A DNA stretch of 64,000 nt, taken from NCBI GenBank assembly GCA_010015745.1, contig ML978233.1:1-64000 (forward strand), in the 5' to 3' direction. Below, in pieces: positions 34,233 through 44,355 of this stretch. The notes under the pieces were generated by a model. The model was not told where the DNA came from, made no database searches, and worked only from the letters and a program-made list of their open reading frames with translations. The translations under genes and the position numbers were made by a program. Every line of letters begins with the position of its first letter. Position 1 is the first letter of the stretch. The stretch is from Setomelanomma holmii (taxonomy: Eukaryota; Ascomycota; Dothideomycetes; Pleosporales; Phaeosphaeriaceae).

Positions 34233-35256
34233 TATTGCTTCTTTACCCTCTTCTGCATCTGCGCATACAGTTCTTCTCCACTGAGTGCCTTCGGGCCCTG
34301 TAGACCCAATCTACAATATCCGGGATGCTTGAAGTCCTCCATCATCTTCGGCTCTTAAATATCCCAATTGCACCAGACGAAACGTCCGTGCAAAAAACGG
34401 GCCTCTTTGCTCGACGACCATACAGCAAAATCGCTCGGCAATGTATCTGAAAGTAGTCAGGACGTACCGATGAGTTTGGTGAAGAGTTAGTAATGCTTAC
34501 CAGTGTTCCATGCGAGGGGCGCATTTGCCCACTTGGACTTCATGACCGCCTCGCTCTTCACCGAGCCAGGATGGAAGTTGATGATTTGACATTCTTCGGG
34601 ATCGAGCGCGTCGGCGAAACCCTGCATGAGAGAGCCGAGACCAGTTTTCGATGCAGCATAGCCGAGTTGTACCGTCCTGATGGGACTGAGGTGAGTCGCG
34701 CTAGCATTGAGACTGACTATCGCCTGCGTTCCACACTTAGACATCAACTACACATAGCCAGATGTGATCTCACCTTTCCCTTCTTTGACCCCTGCTTCAA
34801 GAAGATGTCGGTCATCTGTAATGCAGAGCGGACGTTCGTCTCGAATGTGGACCATACTTTCGCCACCAAATCGTCTTCTGCTAGACCTTGTGGTAGTGTA
34901 CACACAGCTGCAGCGTTGAGTACAAGCACGTCCACGCTGATGTCTTCCGCGTTTAGATCATCCCATACACGCTGCACCTCGACCATGTCTGCAATGTCGC
35001 ATGAATAGGTCACAACTTCAATGCTAGAGGCGTTCAGCGCCTCGAGCTCTTTCTTTGCGTCCGCTAACTTTTCAGCACGTCGTGAGATAATGACAATGCG
35101 AGAGGCTCCAGCTTGTGCAAAGGATCGAGCGGTGGCAAGGCCAATTCCTCCTGCACCACCCGTGACGAGGATCGTGCGGCCCGCTTGAGATAGCTCAGGT
35201 CACTGTGGCGACAATGTGGAATATATGTCAAGGTGATAAGTGTTGGTGAAGTCCAT
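34233..35256 (-). pseudogene. Short-chain dehydrogenase/reductase with two nonsense codons
   Basis: Classical NAD(P)-dependent SDR. ATG at 35256 opens MDFTNTYHLDIYSTLSPQ, then TGA at 35202-35200 interrupts exactly where relatives read an Arg before PEL; the frame continues with GRTILVTGGAGGIGLATARSF (Rossmann TGxxxGIG). Introns 34773-34724 (GTGAGA...GCAG) and 34501-34448 (GTAAGC...TTCAG) are intact and in phase. The active-site Ser region (SLNASATHL) and YAASK motif are present. Near the end, NWDI is followed by TAA (34357-34355), yet the same frame continues with recognisable family sequence (FKHPGYCRLGLQG) to a stop at 34233. Both stops fit single-base changes (CGA to TGA, CAA to TAA). A downstream start after the first stop would lack the first beta-strand, so I regard it as non-functional. 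Confidence 0.8.
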
Positions 35257-37941
35257 TGTTACGGACAATTAAGTAGATTGAGGAGACGCGAAAAACTGTG
35301 GAATCGAGCTATGCACAAGATGCGATGATGGCTGTGCTCTCGTCACCGAGGATACCACCTACTTATATGCATCACGAAGGACCATCATCATAGTGAACCG
35401 AATGTGCGAGTCCGATCCAGTGTCCGTTAGTTGTAGTTGCGGGGAAACCTTCATGGAGTGCGCAAGGGGCTGTCGGGTCTTAGAAGTTCCCGAACGCACT
35501 TGTGGGAACACATAGATGGCCGTCGCATTGTCATCCTGTAGCCACGGAGGTTTATTAGGCGCGTCTCATATCTGCTACGGCGAAAAAGACGTATGTATCG
35601 CGTCAGGAGCTTACGCATCAGAGAGCAGAACTCCTTGAAGGTATACAAATCGCGGTCGAGACATTTAGGAGGAAGTGTGGAAAGGGAGAAGAAAGGACGC
35701 GTTGAGGGGCAACCGACCACGCTAGTGGGCCAGCGCGTCATGCGACATACCAGGTGAATCAATGAACTTGACAGACACTTCAAGAACTATCAATTCCCTA
35801 AAGAGGGTCCCTGGAATTGATCCAAGAAGCTTCGCAAGCTCGAATAAGCTGATGATGCGACAGCCTGGAGTACCTCAATGCCCAATCTTCTTTGAACGGG
35901 CGAGGTACTGACGTGCGAAAACATTCAGCTATCGCGAGACTTCGATATGAGTACGAGGGTAAAGAAGATGGACTGAATGATGCTGCTAGCTAGCCCGACA
36001 TTTGCGCCCTGCAATCATGGATACGCTTCGTTGACGTCAATATACTGTCTTAATCTTGCTCTGTCTGTACTGCGCAGAGACCTTTACTCCTTGTCCTGCT
36101 AAGAACCAAATCCTGTTCGGATCTAAGTGCTCTAGAAGATTACTTATTAGTTTTACAAGCAAGTTTCCGCAAGAACAAAAACACTTCCAGGTTACAAAAC
36201 TGCAAGGTAAGCATTGCCAATCATCTTGAGATTCAATGAGTTATCTGCAGTATGCTTGAGATCTGTGTCAGCGTTCTTAAGCTAGAATTTGGACTCGCTC
36301 GTCAGAGCGCAACAAATTCGAACTGCGAGTCGGGAGAATGTAAGCTAGCATGCAGCCCAAGTGTGTATGCCCATCAGTACGGTGTACGTGTACCTCTACG
36401 CACGGCTTAGAGTCTAGGACCTGCGAGTCTAAGTCCTAGAATGCGTGCATATAGGAAAGCATTTGCATTCATTCTCGTTTCTGTGCTGCGTCTCGTGGTA
36501 TGCTTGATCGAGTAGAGACCAAGAGCAAAGAGGCCTGAGATGTTTTGGCAGAAAGTTGACACGGTCTACGGATCACTGACAACGATGATGATCCGATCGA
36601 AACGGTGTACACTATTTGTGTGCACAACTTGTGATGGACTTTGGATTTGGCATGGCAGATGGAAGTCATCGCGATTCCACACGCTCTGACATCTTCTCAG
36701 CCGCATCTACTCACTAAGTGAGTAATTGGTATTTTGCATTGGTACGTCGACACGTTTCGAATTCGTAAGATCGGCAGAATATATACTGTGGCATCATGTG
36801 TATTAGAATGCCGTGGACAAACGTGTCTTGTAGTACTTGTGAATCGTGTTTCATGCTTTCGGAGTTGACTAGAGAGTGAACTCAGGACGTCAACACAGCC
36901 ATGCTGTGCTTTGACCGCAAAAGCAATGCGCGAAAGTGTACGCCTATATTCAGGAGCACTTCTATGCGGCTATACAGTACCATGGAGATCTTCAATACTT
37001 CCTGGGTAGAATCTCAGGCTGACTGACGTCACTAGGGGTTTCCAGGACACTTTCCAAAGATGCTTCGAAAGTGGGTTTGGACCCGCCAGCAAGATCATTT
37101 CGCTCAGGTTCGATGGAACGGCTCTCAGTAAGTTCAGAAAGAAGTGGATGTAAGGCGAATTCTTGTGAAGTGGTGCGAGGGTGCAGTATGCAGATCGAGG
37201 CCGTAGAAGCAGGGAAGAGCTGTCGCCCGAGTGGGGTCCAATGGGAAGCTTTGGGAGCAGAGCTCGTTTTCATAGCTGAAGCGTAAATGCTCTTCATGGA
37301 CCACTTGATAAAGGGCAAGTCAGCGGGTTCGCCAAAGAAGAGATGCGCGAAACCTCACTGGCAAGTGCCGTTGTGTTCGTTGGACAATAGTTTCTCGTCG
37401 TGACATTAACAGTCAACGACAACGATATGGAATGGCCACGCAAAAGCATATGCCGAGACCTGGCCTCACCAAATTTATTATTGGTTCTTGTAGTCAGAAG
37501 TTTTGGCTTCCTCCATAGCAGCGCCGCTGATGCACATCAAACTCGCGGCACAATTGTTCAGGCGCATACTAAGCTTTTCAGGATTTGAGCTTGTTATGTG
37601 TCTCTCTTGTGTAAATTTTACCGACCTTAAGAATCCGACCTGATTGCATGGCGTAGGCTTAGTAAATGCGGGCGACGCCAGCACCTTGCGCGTGTCAATC
37701 TTAAAGAGGAGACCATAACGAACCTGCCGTCACCGCCATATTGACATTTGGGAAGTCGCAGCCGTTCATTCTGATGGCAAAAATACCGTCGTCAGTGTAT
37801 CATGGTGCCTCGTACTCGGTCTTGTCTGAAAAAAAGAGACTGTCTTGATAGCTGCACGATCGGATGCAGGCGGGGCTCTGGTCCCGTCGTATGTGCCAGG
37901 ATACGTGGTGCTGCATCAGAAGTCGCTGAAGTATGATGGGC
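35257..37941. other. Gene desert, about 2.7 kb
   Basis: No coding frame, splice structure or RNA gene supported. Frames up to 110 codons (- to 35783) are featureless. Palindromic fragments such as GCTAGCTAGC (about 35986) and TAGAGTCTAGGACC..GAGTCTAAGTCCTAG (about 36409-36438) suggest eroded repeats. Composition is AT-richer than the genes on either side. Confidence 0.45.
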
Positions 37942-38067
37942 AGAGTGCGCAACAAGCAAGCGATAGGCAGATTGATTACCAGATTAGGACTATCACGGAC
38001 CAGATAGTGGTCTTTGGAGGCCTAATGCGGTAATCAATCTGCCTATCGCTTGCTTGTCGCGCACTCT
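37942..38067. repeat. 47-bp inverted repeat (hairpin or MITE-like remnant)
   Basis: Left arm 37942-37988 and right arm 38021-38067 are reverse complements except for about three positions; the common core is CAAGCGATAGGCAGATTGAT. The 32-bp spacer contains a smaller inverted pair (ACTATC/GATAGT). GATGGG occurs just outside both arms (37934-37940 and 38071-38076 region) but is not placed as a clean target duplication. It could be a solo terminal-inverted-repeat element, a palindrome formed by replication slippage, or a strong RNA hairpin if transcribed. Confidence 0.85.
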
Positions 38068-38355
38068 AACGATGGGTCCGGAATGAAATCGAGCCCAGCA
38101 AGGCTTTGCCGACCACAAGGCGACATAACATGGTGCAGTGCTACTCGGCTTGAACATGTTGACGACTTCGGTATTTCAAGCAATAACAATTGATGGCACT
38201 GCACAGGTTGGGAGTCTCGCAATGAAGCTTTGTATTGTGACTCTACTAGGTCGACACATTTAGTCTGAAGATTTTGTGACAAGGAACAACATAAGAAGAG
38301 ATCATCGAGTACACTATCTGACTATTCTATATAACATGAGCCAAGGCCGTTGCGC

Positions 38356-41300
38356 TTAACAGATCTTCTCGCCATTGGGTCCAGACAACGGCGTGACGTA
38401 GAAGTCATCCGCTGCGAAAATGTAGGCCGACTTATCCGAAGTCGCTGTAAGCTTGCTAGAGACCTGGAACGTGAAAGTGTGTGTGCTGGTCGTCGCCCCA
38501 GCAAGGAAAGAATTGGTTGATGGCTTGACTTCCGTCCAAGACGATCCAGCATTAGACGGCGAATATGTGTAGACCGGACTATCATCCAAAGAGAGGACGA
38601 AGCTCAATGGCTGGGTGGCTGTGCTCGATACACCTCGTAGGTTCTTGACGTAACCTCCGACCTTGACTTTGACGCCGACAGGAATAGTGACGGTCTGCTC
38701 AAGGGTTAACACTGCGGTATAGTTGCTGCTGTATGCCGCGAAACCTCTGCTGCCCGAGTATCTGTACATTGATAATGAGTAGCTTCCGGTACTGCCAGCG
38801 GACCACTGCGTTGAAGGCGCGTCAAGCACCCACGGATTTGTAGCTGAACCCCACGAGGTGGTTGCCTCAAAGCCAGGGTTGGTGAGGTAGTTCGTAGGCG
38901 CACTGTAGCATGTCGACGTCGAGGCAATCGTGGAAGTCTTGGTCGAGGACAGGAGCGTCAAAATCTGCGTCGAACTCGGAGATGACGAGCTGGAAGAGAC
39001 AACAGTCATGAAAGTTGTCCGAGTTGAGCTCGAAGATCTCGAAGTGCTTGAGACGATTGAAGGAGAAATGACGGAAGTAGCACTGCTCGATGGTGTTGAC
39101 ACCATCGCAGAAGATGAACTAGAGACGGCGGAAGAAGTTGGCGTAGCCTGAACCGAACTTGATTGGCTTGATAGAGTTGACGAAGCTGAAAATATCGATG
39201 AGCTAGGCGTCACGTCAGGCGTGCTGGAAGCCACAGAAGAGCTTGGTGTTGGTTGTGGTGTGCTTGAATGAGCTTCAAGTGTTGACGAAGAGAGTGAGAC
39301 AACGCTTGAGCTTGGAAAGCTGGAGCTTGAAGAGCTTGGCGTGGCTTCAGGCGTGCTGGAGGCGACTGAAGAACTCGGCGTTGACTCTGGACTGCTTGAA
39401 GGGCTTTGTGCAACGGATGAGGACGATGCCTGTGTGCTCAAGCTGAAGGAGCTGATAGCGATCGACGAGCTCGGTGTTGGCCCCGGGGTGCTCGACGCCC
39501 CGAATGAACTTGGAGATGGCTCAGGGGTACTGGAAGCAACAGAAGAACTTGACATGGGTTCAGGCCTGCTTGAGGAGCTTTGAACAATGGATGACGACGA
39601 GGAGACTGCGCTCGAGCTGTAGACACTGGAGCTTGAAGAACTCGGTGTGAATTCCGGCGTGTTTGAAGCCACAGAGGAACTTGAGCTGGGCTCAGGGCTG
39701 CTTGAGGGACTTGCAATGACGGATGACGATGACAATACTGCGCTCGAGCTGGAAAGACTGGAGCTCGAATAACTAGGTGTGGGCTCCAGGGTGCTGGAAG
39801 CAAGGGAAGAGCTTGGTGTTGGCTCTGGCGTGCTTGATGCAACCGACGAGCTTGGTGTTGGTACCGGCGTGCTCGATGCAACTGAAGAACTTGGTGTTGG
39901 CTCTGGTGTACTGCTATAGCTCTGCTCAGACGATGAGACTACTGAAGAAGAGTATGACTCGCGAGCGCTCGGAGCCGATGCCAACGAGGAACTGAGACTT
40001 GGCTCCGCAGAACTAGATTGGGTCTCGGGCGTTGGTGTTGGGCTCGATTCAGAGATAGCTGAAGACGACAATGATGCCGAGGACGTGGTGGCAACATCTG
40101 CAACAAGTGCACTGGACAAGCTCGAGCTCGAACTTGGTGCAAGCGTGCTGGAGACAGCAGAGCTACCTCTTGAGCAATTATCGGACACCTTCATGTACAT
40201 GTTAGTGGCACTATTGCCCGTCAGAGTAGTACCGTCCACAGCGCTGAGTAGGACGCAAGAGCCTCTATCCCAGAAGTACGCGACAGCTACGCATTCTCCG
40301 TTCGTGTTGCAAGCATCGATGCAGCCATCCACGGTGTCGTAGTGAGCCATTGTGATCTGTTGAGAATCCGTGGGCCTCTGACCACACTGGATGTTGTACC
40401 CTGCCTTGCACTTGTTGTTGTTGCCGGACGTATAGCAGGCCTCCGCAAATGTTCCGGTAAATGGCGTGCAAGAAGTGCAGGATGATGAGGATGGCGTGGC
40501 AGATGCGGAATTAGATGTAGCTATCGAGGAAGACGTGACTGCGACTGGCGAGGAGTCGCTGGAGCTAGACAGGCTCTCAATTGAGGAAATTCGGACTGAG
40601 CTCGAGCTTGACGGGATTTCTGATGAGCTGACATCCGATGAACTGCTGCTAGATAAGGAAGGGGTGGGCGAGATCACCGCAGCCGGGGTAATCGAGGGCG
40701 ACGCTGAGGAAGACGAAATCATGTCCGATGAGACCGACGAAGTGGCCGAGACAGACGCACTGGAGGACTGCGTTTCCGAAGAATATGAAGAACCAGAGGA
40801 TGACTGAGAGTCTGAGGCGAGAAAACTGCTGCTGGAAAGTACGTCGGAAGCTGATGACAAGTAGGACTCCGATACTGAAGTGCTAGAGATCGATTGACTG
40901 TCCGACGCAGATGGGGTGGGCGAGGAGATGCGGAAGCTAGACAGGCTTTCTGAAGACAAAATCTGGCTGGAGATAGTCGCGGGCGATGGAGTTGCTGAGG
41001 CAGAAATGCTGACCGACGAAATGGTCTCCGAGGCAGAGGGCGAAGCCGACTCTGAGGCTGATGCATTAGACGATGATACAGCTGAAGAAGTGGCCGATTG
41101 GCTTTCAGATGCTGATGACGAAGTTGTGAAGCTAGATAGGCTCTGGGAAGACGACGTTTGAGCTGAGCTGCTTGAGATTGGCGTGCTAGATGGGACCACA
41201 GAATTCGACGAAGACGAAGACGAAGACGAGATCTGGCAAACGGCAGCGCCATTGGGACCAGAAAGCGCCACAATGGAGATGTTGTCAAGCATGAATTGGG

Positions 41301-43512
41301 CTTGGTTAGTCGCAGTGGCGTCCACCTGGATGGTCAATACCTGGCTGCTGCCAGTCACAGTATACCCAGTGGTGCCGCTGTTGCCTACGCTGACCCATGT
41401 GTTGTAAGTTGACGCCGAGGAAACCACGCGGCCAAGCTGGCTAGTGCCGATCTTCATAGTAAAGACAAGAGCGTTGTTGGTAGTTCTTAGAGACTTGGCC
41501 CACATGTTCACGGAGATTTTAGTACCAGCGGGTATACTGAGAGCATAGTTGAGCGTAAGAGAGCCAGCATTACTAGTCGATGTACCAGTCGCCTTCAAGG
41601 CATAGCTTCCGCTGTAGGCTGCGGATACATCCTTGCTAATAACAACATTTAGACGATTCTGGGAGCCGGTGGCAGGACTGAGAGCGCCAGTTTCGAAACC
41701 ACCGTTGGTGATGTAATCAGTCGCAGCCAAGCAAGAGACACTTGGTGATGCTGCAGCAGCTGGCGTGACCGAGACCACAGACAAAGTGTGGCTCACCGAT
41801 GTGCTGCTTGATATTGATGCGCTGCTTAAAGCCCGTGTGCTGCTGGTCGATGGTGTGCTGCTAGACGATGATGTGCTGACTGAAGAAGATATCGTGAAGC
41901 TCGACAGGCCCTCGGATGAGGAGCTTTGGGCGGAACTCGATGAAGAGCTGTCGATCGTGGCGGAAGCTGACGATGATGCTGATGATACGTTGCTAGTTGA
42001 GGCTGATGAGCTGTAGGAAATGAGCGTCCCAGAGAACGTGCTCGATGGAGTGGAAGAAGCTGCAGATGACGACGTTTGGGCTTTCGAGGACGTCAGCGAA
42101 GATGTGCCAGAAGTAGACAGGCTATCCGTCGACAAGCTTTGAGCGGCGCTGCTCGCAGAAGTGCTCGACTGAGAGGAAGATGCATCGGATGACAAGCTCT
42201 GGGATGTTGATATTGCTTGAGAGGATGTACTGGAAAGAGTCGATGATGCCACAGGCGACGAGGCATCGGGCGTTGAAGACGCACTGGAAAGGCTGGAAGA
42301 TTGCGAGGACGACGAACTATGAAGGGTCGATGATGCACGACTAGACGATGTGCGAGTTGACAACGAACGGCTCGATGTTGTGCGCATCGACGATGTACGA
42401 CTTAAAGATGTGCGAATCGACGAGGAGCGGCTTGAGGAAGTACGTGTAGACGATGAGCGGCTTGACAATGTGCTTAGCCGTGTTGAGGAAGAGACGGCTG
42501 TCAAGCTGTGCGGGGTCGAAAAAGCAGAAAGAGATGTGCTCGAATGGGTAGAAGACGCCGACGAAGATGTGTGTGGGACTGAGGAGCTGACGGTCGATGA
42601 TAGAGCCGCCGCGCTCGAGGAGGATGAGCTAACGTGAGTGGAGCTTGCGGACGAGGACACCTTCGTGGAAATGGCTGAGGAGGTCACTTTAGTGGAACTC
42701 GAGCTGAAGGTTGATGAGGTCTTGGTTGAGAACTTCACACTTGATAAGGAGGACGACGACGACGACGAGCATTTGCCAAACCCAGCCTGACATCCAGTAC
42801 CGCAGTAACCTGATGTCGACCCACAGTAGCCGTATTCCGAGCAGCAGTCGCCATATGTTGACCCAGCACAGCTCTGACCCAAGCTACTGGTTGCGATGCC
42901 GTTGCCATTACCACAGCGCGCGTTGGTGGATACCTTGACCGTAGACGAAGACGAGGGCGAAGCGGCGGCAGCAACAGAAGCCGAGGGGGTGGGGCTCTTG
43001 ACGGTCGAGGAAGCGGCCTTGGAAGATGATTGAGAGCTGCATGTTCCGAATGCACTGTTACATCCAGCCCCGCAGTAAGTGGTGGTCTTGCCGCAGTAGC
43101 CGTACTGAGAGCAGCAGTTGCCGAACGTGGACCCTTCACAAGTGTACCCCTTGCTGCCTCCACATGTCCCATCGCTGGAGATCTTGCTTGTCGAGCCAGT
43201 GGTGGTCGTGCAAGTACCGTAGGCAGAATCACAGCCGCCTCCGCACTGTGCACGTTAATATCGAAAGATGACTTGAATACAGTCAGGCTTACATGTGATG
43301 TTGTACTTCCGCACCATCCGTATCTGGAATTATATGGTTAGAATTGCTCTATTGCTCGACCAGGTCGAACTCAACTGGCTGCAGCAGCTTCCAAATGTCG
43401 AACCCGCACACGTGAGACCACCGTTCGCTGCTCCGCATTTGCCCGTCGTGCTGACAGTCTGAGCATATACCGCCGACAGGGCGGTCAGAACCCAAAGCAA
43501 TGCTGTGCGCAT
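38356..43512 (-). CDS. Large cell-surface mosaic protein: three CBM18, apple/PAN, two lectin-like modules, Ser-rich stalks
   Basis: Exons 43512-43376, 43323-43293 and 43245-38356 (introns 52 and 47 bp) encode 1,685 aa. A signal peptide (MRTALLWVLTALSAVYAQ) is followed by three hevein-type CBM18 domains: the first is split by both introns (GKCGAANGG..GSCCSQ / YGWCGSTTSH / CGGGCDSAYGTC), the second reads EGSTFGNCCSQYGYCG and the third AGSTYGDCCSEYGYCG. A very long Ser-rich stalk leads to a beta-sandwich-like module (CLAATDYITNGGFETG ... LDNISIVALSGPNGAAVC, about 41740-41190), another Ser stalk, an apple/PAN domain (CTPFTGTFAEACY ... MKVSDNC, about 40475-40165), a 39-nt minisatellite stalk and a second module of the same kind (YLTNPGFEATTSW ... 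ADDFYVTPLSGPNGEKIC) at the C terminus. No GPI signal is seen. It probably binds chitin and other glycans in or outside the wall. The small CBM18 relic at 22483 shares its N-terminal plan. Confidence 0.85.
39198..39945 (-). repeat. Coding minisatellite, 39-nt unit
   Basis: Within the stalk of the surface mosaic, an imperfect 39-nt unit encodes TPEPTPSSSVASS and variants (TPVPTPSSSVASS, TPEPTPSSSLASS). Copies are nearly identical between about 39790 and 39900 and drift toward both ends, where Ser runs of variable length separate them. Such arrays in fungal surface proteins commonly change copy number. Confidence 0.8.
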
Positions 43513-44355
43513 GATGAGGAAGTTGCAATTATATTGGTGGATTAGACTGGCGTAATTAGTCAATGACTGTGTAAACCGAACCAGAACGAGTGATGGTTCG
43601 ATTTGAGTAAAGAACGAATGCAAAGCACACAGATCGAGCAAACTCTTGACGGAGTTTCTGCGAGGTCCTGTAAGGCCCAGGAGGCCCAGAGGGCTTGTTG
43701 GTTTATAAAGGAGGTGCTCGTCCGCGGGATGCGACTCCCGGAAAGCCACCCGGGCCATTGTTGATGCAAAAAGTAACGCCACGATAAGACTGTTCTCGAG
43801 GGCCAAGAATCAAAGCCTGAATGCATACAGTCACAGCCCAGAACCCTTGGCATCTGGAGCTGTCGCCTATGCGGTGGACATGAGAAGGGTCGAGTCCTAG
43901 CGTAACCTGACCTCGATAAGCGAGATGATCAGCCTAAAGCTTTCAACAAGATGCAACAAGAGGGCAAGCCACGCGCGAGGCATACAATCGATAATATCGA
44001 ATGACCATGAAGCCTGGCATCTAGACTCAGTTACCCGCTGCAAGAATGACGGAGCTGCCGAGGCGCATGTCAGGTACGCTTAGATGCAGAAAAGTTTCAA
44101 GATGCGGCTTGCTTTTTGACGTCGGCTAAGCTCCGTGGCTTGGACGAAAAGGAGCAAATTGGCGGAAACTTTTATTGATGCGGCAAAGATATGCACCCCC
44201 CAGGAGAACTGCACGTGGGTATGGCCTAAGGCTGGCTGCATCTGGGGTTATTCTAGTCTGTGCGACAAGACCACACGTGGTGTTGGCCTCGATGCGTGCG
44301 CATTGTTCGTGGATGTAGACGGACTTTCGACAGCCGCGTGCCGGTCCTCGGAATT
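43513..44355. other. Intergenic; promoter side of the surface-mosaic gene
   Basis: No gene supported. A + frame from 44135 has several Trp and Cys residues but overlaps the HET gene end and lacks a signal peptide or splice signals. Confidence 0.4.

Noticed and set aside
35451..35783. 110-codon minus-strand frame in the gene desert
   Set aside because: Basic, featureless, no start context, signal peptide or splice sites.
36290..36350. tRNA-like B-box (GTTCGAATT) on the minus strand
   Set aside because: No A box, acceptor stem or cloverleaf can be built around it.
39198..39945. CRISPR-like repeat array
   Set aside because: Units are contiguous 39-nt coding repeats without spacers, inside an open reading frame of a eukaryote.
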